A stretch of 64,000 nucleotides of DNA from CBDESN01 sp965242495 (lineage in GTDB: Bacteria; Pseudomonadota; Alphaproteobacteria; MPNO01). Of the stretch, positions 9,746-18,374 are shown piece by piece; positions within the stretch are counted from its first letter, which is position 1, and each line of letters starts with the position of its first letter. Both the position numbers and the translations under genes were made by a program. The stretch spans positions 2,108,001 to 2,172,000 of the forward strand of contig OZ251446.1 of assembly GCA_965242495.1 (NCBI GenBank). Direction: 5' to 3'. Under the pieces are notes generated by a model. That model worked only from the letters and a program-made list of their open reading frames with translations, did no database searches and was not told where the DNA came from.

Positions 9746-10282
9746 TCAGCGTGCGCCGGCGCCGAGCAGCGCGGCGGCGCGGCGAAACGCCTGGACGATG
9801 TTCTTGTAGCCGGTGCAGCGGCACAGATTCCCGGCCAGCGCCTCGCGGATCGCGCGGTCGGACAGGTCGGGATCGGGCGTCTCCTCAAGATAGCTCAGGA
9901 TCGACATCACGAAGCCCGGCGTGCAATAGCCGCATTGCAGGCCGTGGCATTCCATGAGGGCCTGCTGCACCGGATGGAGCGCGCCGTCCGGGCCGGCGAC
10001 GCCCTCGATCGTGCGCAGATCGGCGCCGTCGGCCTGGACGGCGAAGGCGAGGCAGGACCGCCCGGCGCGGCCGTCGATGAGGATCGTGCAGCAGCCGCAG
10101 ACGCCGTGCTCGCAGCCGACATGGGTGCCGGTGAGCCCGAGCTCGTGGCGGAGGAAGTCGCTCAGCAGCATCCGGGGGCTCACCTGCCGGGTGACGGTCT
10201 GGCCGTTGACGGCGACCGTCACCTCGACCCTGGGGTCCGAGGAGACGGCGGGGATCGGATCCTCGAGTGGCTTCCGCGCCAT
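9746..10282 (-). CDS. Molybdenum hydroxylase [2Fe-2S] small subunit (CoxS type)
   Basis: A 178-residue iron-sulfur subunit that relays electrons from the Mo centre to FAD. The plant-ferredoxin-like cluster ligands are C57, C62, C65 and C77. The second cluster is held by C117, C120, C154 and C156 (CGYC and CRC motifs). It starts at an ATG two bases after the FAD-subunit stop. A 20-residue N-terminal extension precedes the ferredoxin fold. It is the only Fe-S subunit in the window although three large subunits are present. Confidence 0.92.
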   Translation of the reverse strand: MARKPLEDPIPAVSSDPRVEVTVAVNGQTVTRQVSPRMLLSDFLRHELGLTGTHVGCEHGVCGCCTILIDGRAGRSCLAFAVQADGADLRTIEGVAGPDGALHPVQQALMECHGLQCGYCTPGFVMSILSYLEETPDPDLSDRAIREALAGNLCRCTGYKNIVQAFRRAAALLGAGAR

Positions 10283-10284
10283 GG

Positions 10285-11163
10285 TCAGCGCTCCTCCTTC
10301 CCGGTGGCGCGCCCGGCCGCCCGCGCCGCCGCCCGGCGCAGCAGCGCGGCGAGCAGGTCCCTGCGATAGGCCTCGGTCGCGTGGATGTCGCCGGGAAGGG
10401 TGACGTAGGCCTTCGCCGCCTCGCCCGCCGCGGCCAGAGCGGGCGGGTCGGGCGGGCGTCCGCGCAGGGCGTCCTCGGCCGCGGTCAACCGGACCGGGCG
10501 GGCGGCGATGCCGCAGCCGGCGAATCGCGCCTGGGCGCAGACCCCGTCGCGGTCGAGGGAAATCAGGGCGCAGACCCCCGCCAGGGCGTAATCGCCCCGG
10601 CGGCGGGCGAACTCCTCGAACGCCCAGCCGGTGGCGGGCGCGGGCGCGGGCAGGCGGACATGGGTGAGCAGCTCGGCCTGGTCGAGCGCGGTGGTCATGT
10701 GGAACTCGAACAGGTCGTCCGCATGCAGTTCGCGCGCCCCGGCCGGGCCGGTCGCGCCCACCGTCCCGCCGGCGGCGACCAGCAGGCAAGGCAGTTCGGC
10801 CGCCGAATCGGCGTGGGCGATGCTGCCGCCGACGGTGCCGCGGTTGCGGATCGCGATATGGGCCACGTTGGCCATCACCTCGCCGATCAGCGGCATGGCC
10901 GCGTTCGCCTCCCGGTGGAGTTCGAGCTCGCGATGCCGGGTCATCGCGCCGATGCGGATCTCGCCATCCGCGACCGATATCCCGCGCAGCGCCTCGATGC
11001 GCCGGAGATCGACGAGGCGGCTCGGCTCGGACAGGCGGAAATTCATCGTCGGGATCAGGCTCTGCCCGCCGGCGAGCGGCCGCGCGCCCTCGTCGGCCGC
11101 CAGGGACGCGACCGCCTCGTCCACCGTCCCGGGGGCCATGTAGTCGAACAGAGCGGGTTTCAT
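10285..11163 (-). CDS. Molybdenum hydroxylase FAD-binding medium subunit (CoxM type)
   Basis: A 292-residue FAD-binding subunit that passes electrons to the final acceptor. It begins with the typical MKPALFDYMAP, followed by the FAD-pyrophosphate motif AGGQSLIPTMNFRL (about residues 32-45) and the second flavin motif RNRGTVGGSIAHAD (about 105-118). Its ATG overlaps the hydantoinase B stop (ATGA), so translation is coupled across the two enzyme systems. The family length is about 280-290 residues, so it looks intact. Confidence 0.92.
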   Translation of the reverse strand: MKPALFDYMAPGTVDEAVASLAADEGARPLAGGQSLIPTMNFRLSEPSRLVDLRRIEALRGISVADGEIRIGAMTRHRELELHREANAAMPLIGEVMANVAHIAIRNRGTVGGSIAHADSAAELPCLLVAAGGTVGATGPAGARELHADDLFEFHMTTALDQAELLTHVRLPAPAPATGWAFEEFARRRGDYALAGVCALISLDRDGVCAQARFAGCGIAARPVRLTAAEDALRGRPPDPPALAAAGEAAKAYVTLPGDIHATEAYRRDLLAALLRRAAARAAGRATGKEER

Positions 11164-13070
11164 TCGGCGGCCTCGGCCAGGGTCTCCGCCCACCAGCCTT
11201 CGTCCGGGTCGCGCCAGCCGTCCGGCGCATCGAGCGCGCCGCGGGCGCGGGCCCGGGCTACGTAGCCGCCGCGGTCGAACATGGGCAGCGCGCCGCGCCG
11301 GGCCTGGCGCGCGGCGCGCAACGACCGGGTGGCGTCGGCGTCGACGCTCACCCGCGGACCGTCGCGCAGCACGGAGACGCCGTAATCGTCCCGCGCCGCG
11401 GCGTCGGAGACCAGCCCGCAGGCCACGTCGCGGGCGACGAGTTCGGGTTCGCGCATCAGCGGGTCGCCCCAACCGCCGCCGCCGGTGGTGCGGATGCGCA
11501 CGACCGAGCCGGCGGCCACTTCGACGTTGTCGACCATGCCCGGCAGCTCGCGAACGCCGCCGTCGGCGTCCTCGACCGAGATCGCGTAGGTCGAACCCGG
11601 TCCGCCGCCGTTGACGCCGTAGGTGTTGACCAGGGCGCGATCGGCGTTGGACAGCAGGCGGCAGGGCCGGAGCGCCCGGATGCGCTTGTCGTAGCCGAAC
11701 CCGCCGCGCCGCAGGCCGGCCCCGCCCGAGTCCCGGGCGAGGCCCAGCTTCTCGACCATCACCGGGTAGCGGGTTTCGGAGAACTCCGCCGGCAGGTTGC
11801 GCGAATTGGGCACGATATGCACCACGTCGGAGCCGTCGGCCCAGGGCCGCCCCGGCCCGCCGCCGCCCAGCACCTCGCGGAACAGGAAGAAGTCGCCGCC
11901 CGACTTGCCGCCATGCAGACCCCAGATACGGATGGTCTCGTGGTCGGCCGGCATGCGCCCGCCGGTCGCCTTGGAGAGCAGGGCGGCGAACACCCCGAGC
12001 GAGCGCAGCAGGATGAAGAAGCGCATCCCGGTCGCCTTGCCGAAGGTCGGCGTGACCAGCGTGCCCTTGTCGGGGAACTTCACGTCGATCACGTCGAGGA
12101 CGCCCTCGTTCATGTCGATCTCGGCGGCGCGTTCGGGCGAGCGCGCGAGCGAGCGCAGCACCGGCCCCATCCATTTGCGGACGAACTTGCCGTCGGAATA
12201 GTCGATCGGCCAGTTGATCGGCCCCCTGGCCTCGGGACCGGTGCCGGTGAAGTCGAGGACGATCTTGTCGGCCGTCTTGGTCATGGTGACGCGCAGCGGA
12301 TGGAGGCGGGGCGCGTCCACGCCGTCGTTCTCGATATAGTCCTCCCAGGCGTAGACGCCGTCCTGGATGCGCGGCAGCAGCTCGCGGCGGATGGTCTCGG
12401 CGCAGTTGGCGATCATCGCATCGAACGCGGCCTCGAGCATGTCGGGGCCGTAGCGTTCGGCGAGCGCCACCACCCGGTTGGAGCCCAACAAAGCGGCGCC
12501 GATCTCGGCGTCGAGATCGCCGCGCAGATGCTCGGACAGCCGCGAGTTGCGCTCGACGATGCGGAAGGCGGCCTCGTTCATCCGGCCGCGCTCGTAGAGC
12601 TTGATCGGCGGGATCACCAGCCCTTCGGTCCACATGTCCTCGGCATGGACGGGCAGGCTGCCGGGCACCGCCCCGCCCACGTCGTCATGATGGCCGAAGA
12701 CCTGGCTGAAGCCGATCAGCCGGTCGCGGTGGAAGATCGGCAGCGTGCTGCACAGGTCGGGGATGTGGCCGATCCCGCCGGACGAGTTGTAGGGGTCGTT
12801 CCAGAAGAAGACGTCGCCGGGATGGACGTCGTCGGCGCCGAAATACTCGAACACCGGCTCGACCAGAGCCGAATAGGATCGGCCGGTGAGCTTGCGCCCC
12901 CTGGCGTCGAACAGAGCCACGCGATAGTCGTGCTGGTCGCGGATCATCGGCGACCGGGAGGTGCGCTCGACCGCGGCCTCGATCTCGAGTTCGGCCGACC
13001 GGATGGTGCCGGTGATGATCTCGAGCTCGATCGGCCCGAGGGTCCGGTTCTCGGCGTTGGTCGCGCTCAT
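11160..13070 (-). CDS. hyuB: Hydantoinase B/oxoprolinase family subunit
   Basis: A 636-residue HyuB-family subunit that pairs with HyuA for ATP-dependent opening of 5-membered cyclic amides such as N-methylhydantoin, 5-oxoproline or hydantoin. In other systems the pair forms the acetone/acetophenone carboxylase core. The conserved FWNDPYNSSGGIGHIPD region and the glycine-rich GGGGWGDP near the C-terminus are visible. The start chosen is the ATG at 13070. It overlaps the hyuA stop and places the usual LGPIELEIITG close to the N-terminus; the long in-frame extension upstream overlaps hyuA and is not coding. Confidence 0.9.
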   Translation of the reverse strand: MSATNAENRTLGPIELEIITGTIRSAELEIEAAVERTSRSPMIRDQHDYRVALFDARGRKLTGRSYSALVEPVFEYFGADDVHPGDVFFWNDPYNSSGGIGHIPDLCSTLPIFHRDRLIGFSQVFGHHDDVGGAVPGSLPVHAEDMWTEGLVIPPIKLYERGRMNEAAFRIVERNSRLSEHLRGDLDAEIGAALLGSNRVVALAERYGPDMLEAAFDAMIANCAETIRRELLPRIQDGVYAWEDYIENDGVDAPRLHPLRVTMTKTADKIVLDFTGTGPEARGPINWPIDYSDGKFVRKWMGPVLRSLARSPERAAEIDMNEGVLDVIDVKFPDKGTLVTPTFGKATGMRFFILLRSLGVFAALLSKATGGRMPADHETIRIWGLHGGKSGGDFFLFREVLGGGGPGRPWADGSDVVHIVPNSRNLPAEFSETRYPVMVEKLGLARDSGGAGLRRGGFGYDKRIRALRPCRLLSNADRALVNTYGVNGGGPGSTYAISVEDADGGVRELPGMVDNVEVAAGSVVRIRTTGGGGWGDPLMREPELVARDVACGLVSDAAARDDYGVSVLRDGPRVSVDADATRSLRAARQARRGALPMFDRGGYVARARARGALDAPDGWRDPDEGWWAETLAEAAE

Positions 13071-15121
13071 CTCGGCTTCTCCAGGACCAGGCTGCCGTAG
13101 CGGTCGACGGTTGCGCGCCAGCCCGCGGGCGCGACGGTGGTCGAGCCGTACTCCTCGACGATCGCGGGGCCGGCGACGACGGCCCCCGCCGACAGCGACT
13201 CGCGCCGCCAGACCGCGCAGTCGACCCAGCCCGAGGCGCGCCAGTAGACCGGCCGCCGGGCGACCGGCCCGGCGGCGTCGCGGCCGGCGCCGGGGGCGGC
13301 GTCGATGGGGCGGATGGCGGGACGGTGGACGCGGCCGGTCGCCTGGACCCGCAGGCTCACCAGCTCCACGTCCTGGCGTCCCTCGTAGTGGAAGCCGAAC
13401 GTCCGTTCGTGCACGCCGTGGAAGGCGGACCACATGGTCCGGACGGCATCGGCGCCGGCCGGGATCGGCACCGGCACTTCGTGCCCCTCGCCGACATAGC
13501 GGACGTCGGCGCTGCGCGCGAGGTCGATGGCGTCGGCGGCGACGCCTTCGGCCATGATCTCGGCGCGGCCTTCGTCTTCGAGCGCCCGCCATAGCGCCTC
13601 GATCTCGTCGGCGTCGTGGGTCGACTGCTGGCGGACGCAGGTGCGCACGTAGTCGCGCTTCACGTCGGAGACGTGGAGGCCGAAGGCGGACAGGTTGCCC
13701 GGGTTGGGCGGGACGAGGGCGGCGGCGATGCCGAGGAAATCGGCGACCTCGGCGGCGAACAGCCCGCCGGCGCCGCCGAACGCGACCATGGCGTAGTCGC
13801 CGGGATCGAGCCCGCGCGTGGTGGTGACGCGGCGGATGCCGTGGACCTGATTGGCGGCGGCGATCTCGAGCACGCCGGCGGCGGCCTCCTCGGTGGGGAG
13901 GGACAGGGCGCGCCCCAGCCGGTCATAGGCGTCCCGCGCGGCGTCGGCATCGAGCATCAGCCCGCCGCCGATCAGCGCATCCGGCAGACGGCCCAGCACC
14001 AGCGCGGCGTCGGTCACCGTCGGCCTGTCGCCGCCGCGGCGATAGCAGATCGGGCCGGGGTCGGCGCCGGCGCTCTCGGGTCCCACCTTGAGCGCCCCGT
14101 AATCGTCGATCCAGGCGAGCGAGCCGCCGCCGGTGCCGACGGTCTCGATGTCGAGCATCGGGCATTTGACGGGGTAGTTCTCGATCAGCGCGGCGCTGGT
14201 GAGCTGCGGCGTGAGGCCGCGGACCAGCGACACGTCGGTGGAGGTGCCGCCCACGTCGAGGGTGAGGATGTCGTCGCGGGCCGACAGACGGGCCATGTGG
14301 GTGGCGCCGAGGACGCCGCCGGCGGGGCCCGAGACCAGCATGGTGACGGGCTTCTCGCCCGCGGTGCGGCTGGTGACGATGCCGCCGTTGGACTGCATGA
14401 TCAGGAACGGAACGTCGCCCGAGCCCTCGGCGATGCGGGTTTCGGCATGAGCGAGATAGGTCTTGCAATAGGGCTTCACCATGACGTCGATCAAGGTGGT
14501 CATGGCGCGCTCGTACTCGCGGTATTCGGGCAGCACGACCGAGGACAGCGACACGTGGACGTCGGGATGCCGCGCCGCGACGATGGCGCCGACCGCCCGT
14601 TCGTGGGCCGGGTTGGCGTAGGCGTGCAGCAGGCAGACCGCGAGCCGGCGGACGCCCAGCGCCACCAGCTCGTCCACCGCCAGGGCGGCGCCGTCGGGGT
14701 CGAGCGCCTCGTGCTCGGCGCCGTCATGGCGCATCCGGCCGGCGACCTCGCGGACCAGATGCAGCGGCACCAGCCGGCGCGGCTTGACCCAGAAGAACGA
14801 GTTTCCGTAGCCGTCGGGGACCGACTGGCGGGCGATCTCGATCATGTGGCGGAAGCCGGCGGTGACCAGCAGCCCCAGCCCCTCGAACTTGTGTTCGAGC
14901 ACGGCGTTGGTGGCCGTCGTGGTGCCGTGCAGGATCTGGCTGACGTCGGCGCGCGCGCCGCCGGCGACGCGCAACGCCTCGTCGATCCCGTCGAGCAGCC
15001 CGAGGCTGGGATCGGCCGGCGTGCTGGGGGTCTTGATGGCGAACTGGTCGCCCGTGGACTCATCGAGCGCGATCACGTCGGTGAACGTGCCGCCGGTGTC
15101 GATGGCGATGCGGAGCGGCAT
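13067..15121 (-). CDS. hyuA: Hydantoinase A/oxoprolinase family subunit
   Basis: A 684-residue HyuA-family subunit with the N-terminal ATP-binding signature IAIDTGGTFTDVIALD and the internal LDVGGTSTDVSLV motif, both typical of the ASKHA-like fold. The first gene of the operon, it starts at ATG 15121 and overlaps hyuB by ATGA. Acting with HyuB it would hydrolyse or carboxylate a cyclic or carbonyl substrate at the cost of ATP. The coupled creatininase and molybdenum hydroxylase genes suggest a pathway for a purine-, creatinine- or hydantoin-like heterocycle, which is inference. No regulator is encoded next to it. Confidence 0.9.
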   Translation of the reverse strand: MPLRIAIDTGGTFTDVIALDESTGDQFAIKTPSTPADPSLGLLDGIDEALRVAGGARADVSQILHGTTTATNAVLEHKFEGLGLLVTAGFRHMIEIARQSVPDGYGNSFFWVKPRRLVPLHLVREVAGRMRHDGAEHEALDPDGAALAVDELVALGVRRLAVCLLHAYANPAHERAVGAIVAARHPDVHVSLSSVVLPEYREYERAMTTLIDVMVKPYCKTYLAHAETRIAEGSGDVPFLIMQSNGGIVTSRTAGEKPVTMLVSGPAGGVLGATHMARLSARDDILTLDVGGTSTDVSLVRGLTPQLTSAALIENYPVKCPMLDIETVGTGGGSLAWIDDYGALKVGPESAGADPGPICYRRGGDRPTVTDAALVLGRLPDALIGGGLMLDADAARDAYDRLGRALSLPTEEAAAGVLEIAAANQVHGIRRVTTTRGLDPGDYAMVAFGGAGGLFAAEVADFLGIAAALVPPNPGNLSAFGLHVSDVKRDYVRTCVRQQSTHDADEIEALWRALEDEGRAEIMAEGVAADAIDLARSADVRYVGEGHEVPVPIPAGADAVRTMWSAFHGVHERTFGFHYEGRQDVELVSLRVQATGRVHRPAIRPIDAAPGAGRDAAGPVARRPVYWRASGWVDCAVWRRESLSAGAVVAGPAIVEEYGSTTVAPAGWRATVDRYGSLVLEKPR

Positions 15122-15270
15122 GGCGGATCCGGCAGGGCGGGCGCAGCCCGTATACCGGCCGACGATATTGCGCCCCGCCGATGCGGTCAATTCGCGATCT
15201 TCCCGGCGGTGGCGCGCGGCCCCCGCGGCGGCTACGATGCGCAGCACGCAAGGCGGCGGCGGAGGCGATC

Positions 15271-16206
15271 ATGGCGCGGAACGGCAAGGTCATCATCACC
15301 TGCGCGGTCACCGGGGCGATCCACACGCCCACCATGTCGCCGCACCTGCCGCTGACGCCGGACGAGATCGCCGCCCAGGCGATCGGGGCGGCGGAGGCCG
15401 GCGCATCGATCCTCCACCTCCATGCGCGCGACCCCGAGGACGGGCGGCCGACGCCCGATCCCGGCGTGTTCATGCAGTTCCTGCCGCGCATCAAGCAGAA
15501 CACCGACGCGGTGATCAACGTGACGACCGGCGGCGGCCTGGGCATGACGGTCGAGGAACGCCTGGCCGCGGCTCTGGTCGCCAGGCCCGAGGTCGCCTCG
15601 CTCAACATGGGCTCGATGAATTTCGGCATCTTCCCCGCCGCCGACCGGTTCTCCGACTGGAAGCACGACTGGGAAGAGCCGTATCTGCGCGGGACCGACG
15701 ACTTCATCTTCCGCAACACCTTCCGCGACATCGAGCGCATCCTGCGGGAGCTCGGCGAGGCGCACGGCACGCGCTTCGAGTTCGAGTGCTACGACGTGGG
15801 GCATCTGTACAACCTCGCGCATTTTCTCGACCGCGGCCTGGTCAAGCCGCCGATGCTGGTGCAGACCATCTTCGGCATCCTGGGCGGCATCGGCCCGGAC
15901 AAGGAAAATCTGCTGTTCATGAAGCAGACCGCCGACCGGCTGTTCGGCGACGACTACGAATGGTCGATCCTGGGCGCCGGCCGGCACCAGATGAGCCTGT
16001 GCACGATGGGCGCGATGATGGGCGGCAACGTGCGGGTGGGCCTCGAGGACAGCCTGTTCGCCGGCAAAGGAAGGCTCGCCGCGAGCAACGCCGAGCAGGT
16101 CGCCAAGATCCGGCGCATCGTCGAAGAACTGTCGCTCGAAGTCGCGAGCCCGGCCGAGGCGCGCGCCCGGCTCGACCTCAAGGGCGGCGACCGGGTGGGC
16201 TTCTGA
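15271..16206 (+). CDS. BKACE-family (DUF849) beta-keto acid cleavage enzyme
   Basis: A 311-residue TIM-barrel enzyme of the beta-keto acid cleavage family. These enzymes condense a beta-keto acid with acetyl-CoA and split it into acetoacetate and a new CoA ester, as Kce does in lysine fermentation. The N-terminal ITCAVTGA, the zinc-binding HLHARD (H49, H51) and the GGGLGMTVEERL loop are present. The ATG at 15271 follows an AG-rich ribosome binding site, and the first start 90 bp upstream is ignored. It is divergent from the hydantoinase operon across 149 bp, so the two may share regulation. Confidence 0.88.
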   Translation: MARNGKVIITCAVTGAIHTPTMSPHLPLTPDEIAAQAIGAAEAGASILHLHARDPEDGRPTPDPGVFMQFLPRIKQNTDAVINVTTGGGLGMTVEERLAAALVARPEVASLNMGSMNFGIFPAADRFSDWKHDWEEPYLRGTDDFIFRNTFRDIERILRELGEAHGTRFEFECYDVGHLYNLAHFLDRGLVKPPMLVQTIFGILGGIGPDKENLLFMKQTADRLFGDDYEWSILGAGRHQMSLCTMGAMMGGNVRVGLEDSLFAGKGRLAASNAEQVAKIRRIVEELSLEVASPAEARARLDLKGGDRVGF

Positions 16207-16212
16207 GGCGGG

Positions 16213-17277
16213 TCAGCCGAGCCAGCGCGCCAGATTCTCGCCGACGAAGGCGTCGTCGGCGAGTTCGGGCCAGGCGGCCCGGACGCGGTCGATCTCCGCC
16301 GCCTGGCCCGGGCTCAACCCTTCCGCCGGGTCGAGGCACCAGATCCCCGCCAGGAGCCCCTGGCGGCGGAGCGCCTCGTGGCAGCCGGCGATGCAGCCGC
16401 GGAAGCCGTTGGCGGCGTCGAACAGGGCGTGGTTGCACGCGGTGACGCGCGAGTCGAGGGCGAGCAGATCCTCGTCCGCGACGCCGGAAGCGACCGCGCG
16501 ATGGATGCGGTCCAGAAGCCCCACCGCGGCCCGGGTCCATACGCTCCAATGGCCCAGCAGGCCGCCTCGCATGCGGATGCGGACATGGCCGCCGTCGTCG
16601 CGGGCGAGGTCGAAAGGCGCCAGCAGGTCGAGCACGATATGGTCGTCGTTGCCGGTATAGACGGCGATCCGGTCCTCGGCGCGCGCCTCGACGACGCCCC
16701 GCAGCACGTCCAGCGTGCGGTAGCGATCGAACGGCGCGGCTTTGATCGCGACCACGTTGTCGATCGCGGCGAAGCGGCGCCAGAAGGAGGCGGGCAGCGC
16801 GACGCCGCCGACCGCGGGCTGGAGGTAGAAGCCGATCAGCGGGATCTCGTCGGCGACGCGCCGGCAGTGGTCGACGATCCGGTCCTCGGCGGCTCCGCGC
16901 ATGGCGGCGAGACTCAGCAGCCCGGCGTGATAGCCGAGCGAGACCGCGGTCCTGGCCTCGCCGACCGCCTGTGCGGTGGGGCCGATCAGCCCGGCGATGC
17001 GGACCACCGGCCGGTCCGCCCAGTCGTCGATCGTCGCCGCGGCGAGTTCGAGCACCGGGCCGTAGAGGCCCGCCTCGCGGATGGCGAACTGCGTCGTATG
17101 GACGCCGACCGCGAGCCCGCCGGCGCCGGCGTCGAGATAGTAGCGGGACAGCGCGCGCTGGCGCCGCGCGTCGAGCCGGCGGCCGGCGTCGAGCGCCAGC
17201 GGATGCGCCGGGATGACGGCGCCGCGACGGAGTATCTCGAGGATGCCGGCCGGAATGTCGCCGCGATGAAGCCCCAT
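16213..17277 (-). CDS. Dihydrodipicolinate-synthase-family aldolase/lyase
   Basis: A 354-residue class I aldolase of the DapA/NAL superfamily. Class features seen are a GLIGPT segment, the tyrosine-bearing FYLQPAVGG strand and the lysine in VVAIKAAPF, which would form the Schiff base. It converges with the BKACE gene, leaving 6 bp between the stops. Family members cleave or form 2-keto acids such as KDG, N-acetylneuraminate or hydroxyproline products. At 354 residues it is longer than true DapA (about 290) and lies far from lysine genes, so a catabolic role is more likely. Confidence 0.78.
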   Translation of the reverse strand: MGLHRGDIPAGILEILRRGAVIPAHPLALDAGRRLDARRQRALSRYYLDAGAGGLAVGVHTTQFAIREAGLYGPVLELAAATIDDWADRPVVRIAGLIGPTAQAVGEARTAVSLGYHAGLLSLAAMRGAAEDRIVDHCRRVADEIPLIGFYLQPAVGGVALPASFWRRFAAIDNVVAIKAAPFDRYRTLDVLRGVVEARAEDRIAVYTGNDDHIVLDLLAPFDLARDDGGHVRIRMRGGLLGHWSVWTRAAVGLLDRIHRAVASGVADEDLLALDSRVTACNHALFDAANGFRGCIAGCHEALRRQGLLAGIWCLDPAEGLSPGQAAEIDRVRAAWPELADDAFVGENLARWLG

Positions 17278-17395
17278 GGCGGCGATTGAGCCAAACCGGC
17301 GTCCGCGGGTCAACCGCAGGGGGTTGGACCGCGCCGCGGTGGTCGGGGTAAGAAATGCGGGGTAGGATGGCGCACGGCCAGCGGAGGCGCCGGCG

Positions 17396-18295
17396 TTGCG
17401 CGACGACCGCCCGATCATCTACCCGCCGCATCCCAACCCGCGCCGGCCGCGCCTGGCGCTGCCGCCGGACAGCTGCGACGCGCATTTCCACGTCTTCGGG
17501 CCGCCGTCCCGGTTTCCTTATGCGGAGACGCGGGTCTACACGCCGCCGGCGGCGCCGGTGGAGCATTACTTCAACCTGATGGAGGTGTTGGGCATCGGGC
17601 GCGGCGTGGTCGTCCAGCCCAACGCGCACGGGCTCGACAACGCTGCGTCGCTGGACGCGATCGCGCGGGCGGGCGGGCGCTTCCGGGGCGTCGCGCGGCT
17701 CGACGACAGCGTCGACGAGGCCGAGATCGAGCGGCTGCACGCGGCCGGGTTCCGGGGCGTCCGGTTCAACATGATCGCGGCCGACGGCGGCGGCGTCGAT
17801 CCGGCGATGTTCGCGCGGGTGATCGCGCGCATCCGCCCGTTCGGATGGTCGGTCACCTTCCATGCGATGCCGCCCGATCTGGCGGCGCATGCCGACTGGT
17901 TGCGGGCGATCGAAATCCCGGTCGTCATCGACCATTTCGGGCGGGTGAGCTTCGCCGAGGGCGTCGGGCAGCAGCCGTTCCGCGTGCTGCTCGAACTGCT
18001 GCGCGAGGCGCATGTGTGGGTCAAGATCAGCTGCGCCGAGCGCTTGAGCGCGACGGGAGCGCCCTATCACGACGCGATCCCGTTCGCCCGCGCCATTCTC
18101 GACCTCGCCCCCGAGCGCACGCTGTGGGGCACGGACTGGCCGCACTCGCAGCGCTACCGGCCGGGGCGGCAACCCGACGACGGCGATCTGGTCGACCTGC
18201 TGGAACTCATGGTCCCGGACGAGGCGCTGCGCCGGGCGATCCTGGTGGACAACCCGGCCCGCCTGTTCGGCTTCGACGACCGCCCCGCCGGCTGA
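17396..18295 (+). CDS. Amidohydrolase of the LigI/COG3618 group
   Basis: A 299-residue metal-dependent lactonase/amidohydrolase related to 2-pyrone-4,6-dicarboxylate lactonase. It has the N-terminal metal motif CDAHFHVFG, the FPYAETRVYTPPAAP loop and the C-terminal GTDWPHSQ motif with the conserved Asp. The only in-frame start before the homology is a TTG at 17396, preceded by GGAGG at an 8-base spacing. It may open a lactone or cyclic intermediate of the same accessory catabolism. It is divergent from the aldolase gene and is followed by a molybdopterin subunit 79 bp downstream. Confidence 0.85.
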   Translation: MRDDRPIIYPPHPNPRRPRLALPPDSCDAHFHVFGPPSRFPYAETRVYTPPAAPVEHYFNLMEVLGIGRGVVVQPNAHGLDNAASLDAIARAGGRFRGVARLDDSVDEAEIERLHAAGFRGVRFNMIAADGGGVDPAMFARVIARIRPFGWSVTFHAMPPDLAAHADWLRAIEIPVVIDHFGRVSFAEGVGQQPFRVLLELLREAHVWVKISCAERLSATGAPYHDAIPFARAILDLAPERTLWGTDWPHSQRYRPGRQPDDGDLVDLLELMVPDEALRRAILVDNPARLFGFDDRPAG

Positions 18296-18374
18296 CGGGG
18301 CGGCGGCGCTCTTGCAGGGTGCGCGGGCGCGCCCGACGCGGTAGGCTCGCGGCCTTTCGCGGCAGGAGGCGCCG

